Part shown: positions 17,432 through 25,532 of the stretch, in pieces
How the letters are laid out: each line of letters begins with the position of its first letter
How positions within the stretch are numbered: the first letter of the stretch is position 1
Assembly: GCA_036489755.1 (NCBI GenBank)
Contig: DASXFD010000084.1
Coordinates: forward strand, 1 to 64,000
DNA length: 64,000 nt
Origin: JABFXX01 sp036489755
GTDB taxonomy: Bacteria > Myxococcota_A > Polyangia > Haliangiales > Haliangiaceae
Reading direction: 5' to 3'
Made by a program: the position numbers and the translations under genes
The notes under the pieces: model-generated
Database searches by the model: none
What the model was told of the DNA's origin: nothing
What the model saw: the letters and a program-made list of their open reading frames with translations, nothing else

Positions 17432-18559
17432 ATGCCGGACGAAACGGATGCCTTGCTCGGGTCGTATCGACTCGTCAAGGAGATCGGGCGCGGTGGCATG
17501 GGCACGGTATTCGAAGCACACCACACGACGTTGCCGCGTCGAGCGGCCGTCAAGATCCTCCACGGCGAGCTCTTGCGTCTCCCCGGCATGGCGACGCGGA
17601 TGGTGCAAGAGGCTTCGATCCTCGAGCACATTCGCCACCCCGGCATCGCGCGCGTGTACGAATGCGCACTGCTCCCCGATCATCGGCCGTGGATCGCGAT
17701 GGAGCTCGTCGAAGGCGAGACACTTTCGGCGCACCTCGCCGCGAACGGCAAGATGGCGCCGGTCGACGTGGCGACGCTGCTCGCGAACGTCGCCGACGTG
17801 TTGTCGTCGGTGCACGCGCGCGGCATCGTCCATCGCGATCTCAAGCCCGACAACTTGATCCTCACGCCGCGCGATCGCGACTTTCCGCTGCGCCTGATCG
17901 ATTGGGGAATCGCGCGGCTGGGGCCCATGGGCAAGCTCACGCTCGATGGGCTCACGCCCGGCACGCCGATCTACATGTCTCCCGAGCAGGCGACCGGCCG
18001 TACGATCGGCGCGCCATGCGACATCTACTCGCTCGGCGTGATCGCGTACGAGGTGCTGTGCGGTTCGCCACCGTTCGACGGTAAGACGCTCGCTGAAGTC
18101 GTGTGCATGCACATCACTTCCGAGGCGGCGCCGCTCAGCGAGCGGTGTGCGGCGCCCGCGGAGCTCTGCGCACTTATCCACAAGATGCTCGCGAAAGAGC
18201 CCGGCCAGCGGCCGAGCTCGCTCGAGGTTCGTCAGGTCGCCCGTGCGGTATCGCACGCCCCTTCCGAGCTCGCCGAGAACATCGAAGTCGACTTCGAAGT
18301 CGAGATCGACGACCTCGATCTCGACCACGTGGCCGCCATCGACGACGCCGCGCCCGAGCCCGAGGCCGTCGCAACGCGCGACGACAACGGCGACGACGTC
18401 ACCCTCCTCAAGCCGAACATGCGCAAGCCGCGGTGGACGCCACCGCTGCCGAACGAGGTCGCGATGCGCCGCGACAGCCAGTCGCTTACCCCGCCGATCA
18501 CCCCGCGCAGCGTGAACGATCAAGTCTCCGGCGAGATCCGCGTACGCCGGGGTGGGTGA
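17432..18559 (+). CDS. Hanks-type serine/threonine protein kinase (DWG variant), acidic C-terminal tail
   Basis: ATG 17432 is chosen because it places ten residues before the kinase domain (SYRLVKEIGRGGMGTV). The domain is complete: Lys in AAVKILHG, HRDLKPDN, a LIDWGIA metal loop (DWG not DFG), GTPIYMSPEQA and CDIYSLGVIAYEVL. After about residue 270 comes a roughly 100-residue low-complexity tail. It is first acidic (FEVEIDDLDLDH), then Pro/Arg-rich with possible phosphosites (SLTPPITPRS). No transmembrane helix is seen, so it is predicted to be soluble. The divergent arrangement with the kinase at 16368-17333 and the shared DWG motif point to a duplicated signalling pair. Confidence 0.9.
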   Translation: MPDETDALLGSYRLVKEIGRGGMGTVFEAHHTTLPRRAAVKILHGELLRLPGMATRMVQEASILEHIRHPGIARVYECALLPDHRPWIAMELVEGETLSAHLAANGKMAPVDVATLLANVADVLSSVHARGIVHRDLKPDNLILTPRDRDFPLRLIDWGIARLGPMGKLTLDGLTPGTPIYMSPEQATGRTIGAPCDIYSLGVIAYEVLCGSPPFDGKTLAEVVCMHITSEAAPLSERCAAPAELCALIHKMLAKEPGQRPSSLEVRQVARAVSHAPSELAENIEVDFEVEIDDLDLDHVAAIDDAAPEPEAVATRDDNGDDVTLLKPNMRKPRWTPPLPNEVAMRRDSQSLTPPITPRSVNDQVSGEIRVRRGG

Positions 18560-18606
18560 CCGGCACGCACGTTGCTCCGCAAACCAGCCGAAGGAGAAGC
18601 ATAGCT

Positions 18607-18846
18607 ATGAAGAACGGAGATATCGCCCGCAACGTCACTCACAACATCGCCGAGGGCGTCAGCCATATGGTGGACGCGGGTCGCAAGGTCGTCATCGAGA
18701 CGGCGGGCGACGCGAAGGATGTTGTCGTCGAGAACACCGGAAGGGCCGCGACGGCGTTCGCGAAAGCTGTCCGCAAACGGCCGATCATGAGCGTCGGCAT
18801 CGCGTTCGCGGTCGGCTACCTCGTGATGCGATTCGTGCGGCGCTGA
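18607..18846 (+). CDS. Small DUF883/ElaB-like membrane-anchored protein
   Basis: This 79-residue protein is preceded by a good ribosome-binding site (AAGGAGAAG, 9 nt upstream). An amphipathic Ala/Val/Lys-rich helical region is followed by a basic patch (RKRP) and a C-terminal hydrophobic segment (SVGIAFAVGYLVMRFV). This is the layout of ElaB/YqjD-type inner-membrane, stress-associated proteins. It precedes a second similar small membrane protein by 1 nt. The family assignment rests on architecture only. Confidence 0.7.
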   Translation: MKNGDIARNVTHNIAEGVSHMVDAGRKVVIETAGDAKDVVVENTGRAATAFAKAVRKRPIMSVGIAFAVGYLVMRFVRR

Positions 18847-18847
18847 T

Positions 18848-19111
18848 ATGGTGCGCCGAGTGCTCGCGCGCTTCGCGGTGGCGCACGCCGACGAGCTGCG
18901 CCAACACGTCAAGCGCCATCCGCTGGCCGCGATCGGCGTCGCGTTTGCCGTAGGCGCGGTCGCGGCCAGCGGCAAGCACAGCAGCCGATTCGTTCGCCGC
19001 GAGACGCTCGACGTCGTCATGGCGACGGTCGGTACGATGTTGTTCGGCCTCGTCAAGGATGCGGCGGTTCGTACGGGCCGCGACTGGGTCGACGCGCACC
19101 GTCCGAACTGA
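18848..19111 (+). CDS. Small membrane protein, companion of the DUF883-like gene
   Basis: This 87-residue protein starts at ATG 18848, 1 nt after the upstream stop. It has an amphipathic N-terminal helix, a basic HVKRHP stretch, a hydrophobic segment (AAIGVAFAVGAVAA) and a second moderately hydrophobic part (VVMATVGTMLFGLV). The phrase 'RxHPLxAIGVAFAVG' echoes the upstream protein (RPIMSVGIAFAVG), so the two may be diverged duplicates acting together at the inner membrane. No specific function is recognised. Confidence 0.65.
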   Translation: MVRRVLARFAVAHADELRQHVKRHPLAAIGVAFAVGAVAASGKHSSRFVRRETLDVVMATVGTMLFGLVKDAAVRTGRDWVDAHRPN

Positions 19112-19345
19112 CTACGCGCGGTCGCGCGCGTCGTCGTCGTCGTCGGGTTGGCTCGCGTCCAGTGCGGCGAGCCATGCAAGCGCGGCGTGGAGCTCGACGA
19201 GCCGCGCCGTCGGCGGTGCGTACGGATCGTCGTCGTCCATCGGCTCGAGATCTTCGGCGTCGCTGCCGTCGAAGATGCGGTGGATCACCGGTGCCGTCTG
19301 AGGCGTGAGCTGCATGGCACGCAGGTCGTGCACGCGGCGATCCAC
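19112..19345 (-). CDS. Hypothetical acidic small protein
   Basis: A 77-codon frame begins at GTG 19345 (ATG 19315 gives 67 residues). The product is strongly acidic with Asp runs (EPMDDDD, PDDDDD) and a central Ala/Leu helix (ELHAALAWLAAL). It converges on the preceding + gene with no gap, filling what would otherwise be a 370-nt space before the carbonic anhydrase gene. No family is recognised. It is kept because it fits the gene spacing, but it could be a chance frame. Confidence 0.4.
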   Translation of the reverse strand: MDRRVHDLRAMQLTPQTAPVIHRIFDGSDAEDLEPMDDDDPYAPPTARLVELHAALAWLAALDASQPDDDDDARDRA

Positions 19346-19483
19346 GGTCAGGCCGCCTCAGACACGATCGACGTCGAGGATCGCCTTCGCAAGCGCCGAT
19401 CGGCGGTGCACGCCGCAGTCCGCGCGATGCTCGGTGTGGACGGTTTGCTCACTCTGCGAGCTTCCGTGTGGTAGAGCGACGAC

Positions 19484-20113
19484 GTGAGCTTGCTCGAAGA
19501 CTGCTTCGCCGCCAATCGCGAGTGGGCCAAGACCGCGCGCGACCACGATCCCGAGTTTTTCAAGCGCCTCGCGCGCCAACAGAATCCGGATCTGCTGTGG
19601 ATCGGCTGCTCCGATGCGCGCTTGCCGCCGAACGAGATCATCGGTCGCGCGACGGGCGAGGTGTTCGTGCACCGCAACATCGCGAACCTCGTCGAGCACA
19701 CTGACGTCAACTGCCTGTCGGTGCTGCAGTACGCGATCGACGTGCTCAAGGTGAAGCACGTCGTCGTCGTCGGCCACTACGGCTGCGGCGGCGTGCGCGC
19801 GGCGATGCAAACCCAGCCGCTCGGCCTCATCGACAACTGGCTGCGCCACATTCGCGACGTCCACCTGTGGAACCGCGAGGAGCTCTCGGCGATCCCCGAC
19901 TTCGAGGCGCGGGCGAACCGGCTCGCCGAGCTCAACGTCGAGGCGCAGGTCGCGAACGTCTGCCACACGACGATCGTCCAGGACGCGTGGGCGCGCGGCC
20001 AAACCGTGGCGGTCCACGGTTGGATCTACTCGCTCGCCGACGGCCTGCTCAGAGATCTCGACGTCAACGTCGCGTCGGGCGAGCAGATTCCGGCCGAGTA
20101 CCGCTTGTACTAG
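19484..20113 (+). CDS. can: Beta-class carbonic anhydrase
   Basis: This 209-residue cytosolic enzyme interconverts CO2 and bicarbonate. All zinc-site residues are visible: Cys42 with the Asp44-Arg46 dyad (GCSDAR), His98 and Cys101 (GHYGCGG). The GTG start gives MSLLEDCFAANREWA, the usual N-terminus of the E. coli Can-type group, and the length matches the family. It is a single gene with its own upstream gap of 138 nt and it converges with a lipoprotein gene (4-nt overlap of stops). Confidence 0.95.
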   Translation: MSLLEDCFAANREWAKTARDHDPEFFKRLARQQNPDLLWIGCSDARLPPNEIIGRATGEVFVHRNIANLVEHTDVNCLSVLQYAIDVLKVKHVVVVGHYGCGGVRAAMQTQPLGLIDNWLRHIRDVHLWNREELSAIPDFEARANRLAELNVEAQVANVCHTTIVQDAWARGQTVAVHGWIYSLADGLLRDLDVNVASGEQIPAEYRLY

Positions 20114-21876
20114 CGGTGGCGGTGACGCAGCACCGGCAGCGTCTGCTGGTTCGCGTTGAGCGTGCCGTAGGTCGGCGTCGCGCTCGTCCAGTCGGCGACC
20201 GTGTTCGTATCGGTGTCGCTGTTGCGTTGGATCGACAGCGACGCCGAGCCGAGGCCGGGCACCGCGGCGGCGACGAACGTCGCGCCGGTATACGGCGGTG
20301 TGCCGGTCGCCCACTGCGCGCTGCCGACGAGGTTCGCAGCGGCGACCGTATCTGCCGCGCCGCTGCCGCTGCCGTCGAGGAACACCGTGTCGATGATCGC
20401 GCCGGTGCCGTCGTACAGCGTGATCACGTTGTCGGTCCCGGTGAGGCCGGCATCCGAGCCCCAGAAGTCGTACGCGGTGTCGTAGTTGCCGGCGAAGTTC
20501 GAGCCCGGCTGATCGGTCGGCGTCAGCAGCTCCTGCGTCGCGCCGTTCGGGTTGCACGCGCCGCTGCCCGAATTCTCGTGGAACACGACGATCGAGTTCT
20601 TCGTCACGTTGAAGCCCTGCGGGAACGTGTAGTTCAGCTCGCCAGCGCTGACGGTGCCGAGGCGCTCGGTCAGCTTGAACCCGCCCATCGTGCCGTCGCT
20701 GGTCACGCGCAGCTCGATCAGATCGCAGCTCTTCGCGACGCTCGCGTTGAGCTCGTTGATCACGACGCCCGCTTGCACGGTGAAGCCCGGGATCATCGGC
20801 GACGGCGTCGGCGGCGTGAACGCCGTGCCCATCGTGTCCTTGAGCGGCGTGCCCGCGAACGTCAGCGTGTACGTGGTGCCTGCGACCTGCGGGCTCGTGG
20901 TGAGCGTGACGGTGCGGTCGGTCAGCACGGCGCTTGCCACGGTCAGGCCCTGGTCGAACGTGAACTGGTCGCCGCTGCCGTCGAACGTGGCCGGATCGAT
21001 GTGGCGCGTGAACGCGATGTCGATCGTGGTGGCCGACGTCGCGACCGCGCTCGCGATCATCGGTGCCGGGCACGTGCTCATCGTGAAGTCGGCGCTGCCG
21101 TACGCGCCGAGCTCGGCGGTGCTCTTGAAGCGATCGAACGGGATGTTCGTCGCAACCACGTTACACGTCGCCGCCATGTCGAGCTGATCGACGAGCGACG
21201 CCGGGACGCGGAACGTCAGCGCCGCGTTGCCCGAGATGCCGGCCGTGTTGAGCTGGGTGGCCTGCATGCCGGTGCCGCTGCTCGAGAACGCGGTGGCGAA
21301 CGTGCCGGTCACCGTCACGAGCGTGCTGTCGTACGCGGCGATGTTGTTCACCAGATCGGTGGCGCTCGACACGTCGCGCGAGAGCGTCGAAACGTCCGAG
21401 CCCTGAGCGGACCGCGTGATGTTCGAGATCGCGTCGGCGCGACGCTCGAGGTCGAGGCTCGTCATGTCGGTGATCGTGAAGCTGATGACGTCGCCGACGG
21501 CGAGCGCGGGCGTCGTCATCGACGGATCGACCGTGACGAACAAGCCCGGACCTTGCTGGTTCGCCTGGATGGTGAAGCCGACCGGATCGTCGGGCGACGA
21601 GATCTGCGGCTTCAAGTACGTGACCGTCACGTTGTTGATCGCGACGTTCGTCGGCCCGTCGGGCATCCCGAGCGCGGTCGAGATGCCGGTCGGATCGGCG
21701 GGCGCGTCGCGGAACTCGAACGCGTCGAGCTGCCGAGCCGCGTCGTGCTGCCCGGCGGGTGCGTCGCTGTTCGACGCCGCGTCGATCGGCGTGCCCTTGT
21801 TGTTGTCGCCGCACGCGACGGCGAGTAGCGCGAGAAGAGTCGTGTTGATGATGCGGGGCATTAGTGCCCGCTTCAT
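20110..21876 (-). CDS. Large secreted lipoprotein with Ig-like and lamin-tail-like regions
   Basis: The 588 residues start with a lipoprotein signal ending LLAVACGD (ATG 21876; ATG 21861 gives a slightly shorter signal). An Asp/Ala-rich linker follows. Residues about 70-240 are OB-like or strand-rich. At about 265-360 is a Big_5-like Ig module (ATTIDIAFTRHIDPATF ... TYTLTFAG). The C-terminal third (GVVINELNAS, KNSIVVFHENSG, DNVITLYDGTGAIIDTV) has lamin-tail-domain character. Such proteins are common cell-surface lipoproteins in myxobacteria; the ligand is unknown. Odd feature: a terminal basic RHRHR tail. Confidence 0.8.
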   Translation of the reverse strand: MKRALMPRIINTTLLALLAVACGDNNKGTPIDAASNSDAPAGQHDAARQLDAFEFRDAPADPTGISTALGMPDGPTNVAINNVTVTYLKPQISSPDDPVGFTIQANQQGPGLFVTVDPSMTTPALAVGDVISFTITDMTSLDLERRADAISNITRSAQGSDVSTLSRDVSSATDLVNNIAAYDSTLVTVTGTFATAFSSSGTGMQATQLNTAGISGNAALTFRVPASLVDQLDMAATCNVVATNIPFDRFKSTAELGAYGSADFTMSTCPAPMIASAVATSATTIDIAFTRHIDPATFDGSGDQFTFDQGLTVASAVLTDRTVTLTTSPQVAGTTYTLTFAGTPLKDTMGTAFTPPTPSPMIPGFTVQAGVVINELNASVAKSCDLIELRVTSDGTMGGFKLTERLGTVSAGELNYTFPQGFNVTKNSIVVFHENSGSGACNPNGATQELLTPTDQPGSNFAGNYDTAYDFWGSDAGLTGTDNVITLYDGTGAIIDTVFLDGSGSGAADTVAAANLVGSAQWATGTPPYTGATFVAAAVPGLGSASLSIQRNSDTDTNTVADWTSATPTYGTLNANQQTLPVLRHRHR

Positions 21877-21902
21877 ACACTATTTATGATGACCTGCGCG
21901 CT

Positions 21903-22106
21903 TCACATTGGTGGCAGTGGGCCGTCGTTCGGAATGGGCGGCTCGGGCGTACCGGCATCGGGCGTGGCGTTCACGCTCGCCGGGCTCGTGCCCTCGATCG
22001 GCGTCGACGGATTCGGTGTGCTGGGTGACGCCGGCACCGCCGGGTCCGTTTTCCGTCCGCACGCCGCAAGTGCACAAGCGAACAACATGATCGCGAGAGT
22101 TTTCAT
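21903..22106 (-). CDS. Very small proline-rich lipoprotein (LptM-like)
   Basis: ATG 22106 gives 67 residues: a signal (MKTLAIMLFACALAAC), the lipid-modified Cys followed by GRKTDPAVP, then a Pro/Ser/Thr-rich acidic tail. The CGRK-plus-proline start recalls LptM/YifL-type mini-lipoproteins that assist LPS-assembly protein maturation, but the tail is longer and the match is weak. It lies 26 nt upstream of the large lipoprotein gene on the same strand, so the two may be co-transcribed. Confidence 0.6.
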   Translation of the reverse strand: MKTLAIMLFACALAACGRKTDPAVPASPSTPNPSTPIEGTSPASVNATPDAGTPEPPIPNDGPLPPM

Positions 22107-22180
22107 GCACGGGGCTAGTGCAGCCGAGGTGCCGATCGGAATTTCTCGTGCGGGCTCGCGACTTGCACGATCGCCTCGCC

Positions 22181-23188
22181 ATGAGGATGCGTAGCTGGGT
22201 CGCACTCGCTGCTGTCATCGGTTCGTCGGTCATGATTCGGCGTCGGTTGCGCCGAAAACGCGCGATGGAGCTCGAAGGCAAGATCGTCGCGATCACGGGC
22301 GGTTCGCGCGGCTTGGGGCTCGTGCTCGCACGCACAGCCCTCGAGCGCGGCGCGCGCGTCGCGATCTGTGCGCGTGACGGCGGCGAGCTGGATCGCGCAC
22401 GCCGCGATCTCCAGCAGCATGGCAACAGCGTGTTCGCCGTGCGCTGCGACGTCACCGATCGCGACGAGGTCATCCGCTTCATCACCGAGGTCGAGGACGA
22501 GCTCGGGCCGATCGACATGTTGATCAACAACGCCGGCATCATCCAGGTCGGTCCCGTCGAGCTGATGAGCCACGAGGACTTCGATCAGGCGCTCGACGCG
22601 AACCTGCGCGGTCCGCTGTACGCGATGCTCGCGGTGCTGCCGAGCATGCGGCGGCGCGGCGAAGGCCGGATCGTCAACGTCGCGTCGATCGGCGGCAAGA
22701 TCGCGATCCCGCACCTCGCGCCGTACTGCACGAGCAAGTTCGCGCTCGTCGGGTTGTCGGAATCGATGCGCGCCGAGCTCGCGAAGGACAACATCTTCGT
22801 GACCACCGCGTGCCCGGGCCTGATTCGCACCGGAAGCGCGCGCCACGCGTGGTTCAAGGGTAACAAGGAAGCCGAGTACGCGTGGTTCGCGATCGGCGAC
22901 AGCTTGCCGGTCACGTCGGTGAGCGCCGAGATGACCGCGGCGAAGATCATCGAGGCCTCGTGCAACGGCGATCCCGAGATCACGATCTCGTTCCAGGCGA
23001 AGTTGTTCTCGCTCGCGCACGGGATCGCGCCGGGCCTCACGCAAGAGCTGTTCGGGCTGCTCGCGCGGTTCCTGCCGGATCCGAACGGCGCGCGCGAATC
23101 GTCGCTCGGCCGCGACGCCGAGACGCCGACGATCTCGAAGTGGACGAAGCTCGCCGACGAAGCCGCGCGCCGCAACAACGAGAACTAA
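22181..23188 (+). CDS. Short-chain dehydrogenase/reductase with N-terminal membrane segment
   Basis: ATG 22181 gives 335 residues. A short hydrophobic stretch (VALAAVIGSSVMI) and a basic cluster (RRRLRRKR) precede the Rossmann domain, suggesting membrane association. SDR motifs are TGGSRGLGL (cofactor), NNAG, the catalytic Ser in NVASIGG and YCTSK (Tyr/Lys). The basic residues after strand 2 (ICARD) suggest NADP(H). The C-terminal extension of about 70 residues beyond the usual SDR core is typical of DltE/SDR-extended oxidoreductases acting on lipids. The substrate is unknown. The gene is followed by a MITE-end repeat (23200-23278). Confidence 0.85.
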   Translation: MRMRSWVALAAVIGSSVMIRRRLRRKRAMELEGKIVAITGGSRGLGLVLARTALERGARVAICARDGGELDRARRDLQQHGNSVFAVRCDVTDRDEVIRFITEVEDELGPIDMLINNAGIIQVGPVELMSHEDFDQALDANLRGPLYAMLAVLPSMRRRGEGRIVNVASIGGKIAIPHLAPYCTSKFALVGLSESMRAELAKDNIFVTTACPGLIRTGSARHAWFKGNKEAEYAWFAIGDSLPVTSVSAEMTAAKIIEASCNGDPEITISFQAKLFSLAHGIAPGLTQELFGLLARFLPDPNGARESSLGRDAETPTISKWTKLADEAARRNNEN

Positions 23189-23199
23189 CGGGAACTAAC

Positions 23200-23278
23200 G
23201 GGGACGGTCTACACTAACGAAACTTACGTCGCGCAACCTCGCGAGCTTATTGACACGGCGAGGGACGGACTAAAGCGA
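23200..23278. repeat. Solo end of a MITE/REPIN-like element (copy 1)
   Basis: This 79-nt stretch aligns without gaps to 46540-46618. The first 27 nt and the last 18 nt are identical and the middle is 21/34, giving 66/79 overall. It contains the terminal block found at both ends of the larger element plus the inner GGGACGGACTAAAGCGA block at the same distance (61 nt). It sits between convergent genes, 11 nt after the SDR stop and 4 nt before the neighbouring stop. There is no matching inverted end nearby, so it is a solo or truncated copy. Confidence 0.8.
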
Positions 23279-23281
23279 AGC

Positions 23282-24715
23282 TCAGTCGGGCCGGCCGGCG
23301 AACTGCGCGGCGCCGAAGCTGAACACGCCGCCATCGCGCGCGACCAGCCAGTAGCCGTCGCCTTGCGGGCGTGCGGCGATGCCGGTGATCGGCGCGTCGA
23401 GCGGTTGGCCGCCCATCGAGCCGAAGAACTGCGCGTCGCCGTAGCTGAACACGCCGCCGTCCGCGGCGACGAGCCAGTAGCCGTGGCCACTCGGCGTCGC
23501 GGCCATGCCGACGACCGGCGCGTTGAGCTGCGTGCCGCCCGTCGAGCCGTAGAACTGCGCGCCACCGAAGCTGAACACGCCGCCGTCGGCCGCGACGAGC
23601 CAGTAGCCGCCGCCGGAAGCGGCTGCGATCCCGACGACCGGCGCGTTGAGCGATTTGCCGCCCATCGAGCCGTCGAACGCGGCGTCACCGAACGTGAACA
23701 CGCCGCCGTCTTTCGCGACGAGCCAGTAGCCGCCGCTCGACATGTCGCGCGCGACGCCGATCACCGGCGCGTTGAGCGTCTGGCCGCCCATCGAGCCGTG
23801 AAATCCGGCGTCGCCGTAGCTGAACACGCCGCCGTCGAGCGCCGCGAGATAGTAGCCGCCGCCGTCGCCGGTCGCGCTGATCGCGATCGCGGGCTGGTTG
23901 ATCGGCGAGCCGCCCGCCGAGCCGTGAAACACCGCGTTGCCGTAGCTGAACACGCCGCCGTCGGCTTTCACGATCCAGTAGCCGCCGCCGTCGGGCGTCG
24001 ACGTGATGCCGACGTAGCCGGTGACCGGCTGCACGCTTTGGATCTGATGGCCCCACTGGCCGAAGTCGGCCGCGACCGCTTGGTCGAGATCCTCGGAGCC
24101 GCCCGCGATGCCGTTCTCGATCTGGCGCAGCTGCGCGCGCGAATCCCACGCGCCGCCCGACCACGCGTACGTCTGCCAGCCCCACGCGATCTTGCCGTCG
24201 TCGAACAAGCGCGAGATCGGGCCGAGCCCTGCGTACGCGCCGGCGCGATCGGCGCCGATCACCGAGACGACGCCGTCGAAGTACGCGTCGATCACGGCCT
24301 GCTGCGACGGCTGCGCGTCGAAGTCGATCGCGAAGTAGATCGGCCGCGTCGCCGGCTCGCCCGCGGCGCTCGCCTCGCTCTGTGCCGCTTGCGCATCGTT
24401 CGCGCCCTGCGCGAAGCCGCCGAGCACCGCCGTGCCCGAGGCTTCCCACGTCGACACGACATTGAGTCCCGCGCCGATGAGGCCGCTCGCTTCCGCCGCC
24501 GAGATCGTCTTGCCCGGGTCCTCGCTCAAGTAGCGCGCGGCGAACGTGTAGCCTTGCGACGCCAGCGTGGCCGGCGTCGGCCGTGCGTACGAGTAGTCGA
24601 CGCCGTAGCCTCCGCCGATGGCAGCCTCGTCAGAAGCGGTCGGATCGGCGGTTTGCGTCGCGCACGATGTTACCACAAGAAGCAGAAGTGGTTTGAAGAT
24701 GAAACGTCGAAGCAT
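23282..24715 (-). CDS. DUF1906 glycoside-hydrolase-like lipoprotein with six C-terminal repeats
   Basis: ATG 24715 starts a lipoprotein signal (LLLLVVTSCATQ). Residues about 40-235 form a DUF1906 (Rv2525c-like) TIM-barrel domain: GVDYSYARP, FAARYLSEDPGK, PIYFAIDFD, YAGLGPI and GWQTYAWSGG. From about residue 245 to the end are six tandem units of about 43-45 residues with the core GYWLVAxDGGVFSxGDAxFxGSxGG. Such repeats and DUF1906 are best known from Actinobacteria, where they are linked to the cell envelope. The protein has 477 residues and is likely exposed on the cell surface. Acquisition by transfer is possible. Confidence 0.85.
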   Translation of the reverse strand: MLRRFIFKPLLLLVVTSCATQTADPTASDEAAIGGGYGVDYSYARPTPATLASQGYTFAARYLSEDPGKTISAAEASGLIGAGLNVVSTWEASGTAVLGGFAQGANDAQAAQSEASAAGEPATRPIYFAIDFDAQPSQQAVIDAYFDGVVSVIGADRAGAYAGLGPISRLFDDGKIAWGWQTYAWSGGAWDSRAQLRQIENGIAGGSEDLDQAVAADFGQWGHQIQSVQPVTGYVGITSTPDGGGYWIVKADGGVFSYGNAVFHGSAGGSPINQPAIAISATGDGGGYYLAALDGGVFSYGDAGFHGSMGGQTLNAPVIGVARDMSSGGYWLVAKDGGVFTFGDAAFDGSMGGKSLNAPVVGIAAASGGGYWLVAADGGVFSFGGAQFYGSTGGTQLNAPVVGMAATPSGHGYWLVAADGGVFSYGDAQFFGSMGGQPLDAPITGIAARPQGDGYWLVARDGGVFSFGAAQFAGRPD

Positions 24716-24833
24716 GGCAGCACGCGCAGCAAGCGTCGTGCCCTGCGCAGCTCGTGCGTTGTCGCCGACTTGCAACTCTCAAGTGCGCCCACGCTCGTGG
24801 GCAGTGGGGTCCGGATGCGTCATATTTCGGCGC

Positions 24834-25532
24834 ATGGCGCAGCCCATCACGATTCATTTCTGGCCCACACCGAACGGCCAGAAGATCACGATCATGTTCG
24901 AGGAGCTCGGCGCTCCGTACGAGCTCGCGTTCGTCAACATCATGCGCGGCGACCAGTTCAAGCCCGAGTTCCTGGCGATCTCGCCGAACAACAAGATGCC
25001 GGCGATCACCGATCCGGATGGCCCCGGCGGCAAGCCGATCTCGATCTTCGAGTCGGCCGCGATCCTGATGTACCTCGGCGACAAGTTCGGCAAGCTCTAT
25101 CCAAAAGACACGCGCGTGCGCGTCGAGGTGCACGAGTGGCTGGCGTGGCAGATCGGCGGCTTCGGGCCTATGCTCGGCCAGCGCGGCCACTTCGCGGTCT
25201 ACGCGAAGGAAAAGATTCCGTACGCGATCGAGCGCTACCAGAACGAGACGCATCGCCTGTACGGCGTGTTGAACAAGCGGCTCGCCGAGCACGAATATCT
25301 CGCCGGCGAGTACTCGATCGCCGACATCGCGACGTATCCGTGGTCGGCCGGTTGGTACAGCCAGGGCATCGACACGTCGGAGTTCCCGCACGTCAAGCGC
25401 TGGCACGACGCGGTCGCCGCGCGGCCCGCGGTCGCGAAGGCGATGGCGATCAAGGCGCCGACGCCGCCGACCGATCTGTCGAGCGACGAAGACGCGCGCA
25501 AGATCTTGTTCGGCCAGCGCGCGCGAAGCTAA
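24834..25532 (+). CDS. Glutathione S-transferase, YfcG/YghU (nu) type
   Basis: ATG 24834 yields 232 residues. The thioredoxin-fold half has TPNGQKITIMFEELG, NNKMPAI and FESAAILMYLGDKF; the helical C-terminal half has EYLAGEYSIADIATYPW. TPNG(x)K(I/V)T near the N-terminus is diagnostic for YfcG/YghU disulfide-bond oxidoreductases, which use GSSG or two GSH rather than classical conjugation. It is likely cytosolic and redox-related. It converges with the GNAT gene with a 4-nt overlap of ends. Confidence 0.9.
   Translation: MAQPITIHFWPTPNGQKITIMFEELGAPYELAFVNIMRGDQFKPEFLAISPNNKMPAITDPDGPGGKPISIFESAAILMYLGDKFGKLYPKDTRVRVEVHEWLAWQIGGFGPMLGQRGHFAVYAKEKIPYAIERYQNETHRLYGVLNKRLAEHEYLAGEYSIADIATYPWSAGWYSQGIDTSEFPHVKRWHDAVAARPAVAKAMAIKAPTPPTDLSSDEDARKILFGQRARS

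Noticed and set aside
21886..22194. A 102-codon + strand frame in the small lipoprotein region
   Set aside because: The minus strand encodes a proper lipoprotein signal and lipobox there; the + frame shows neither a binding site nor a domain.
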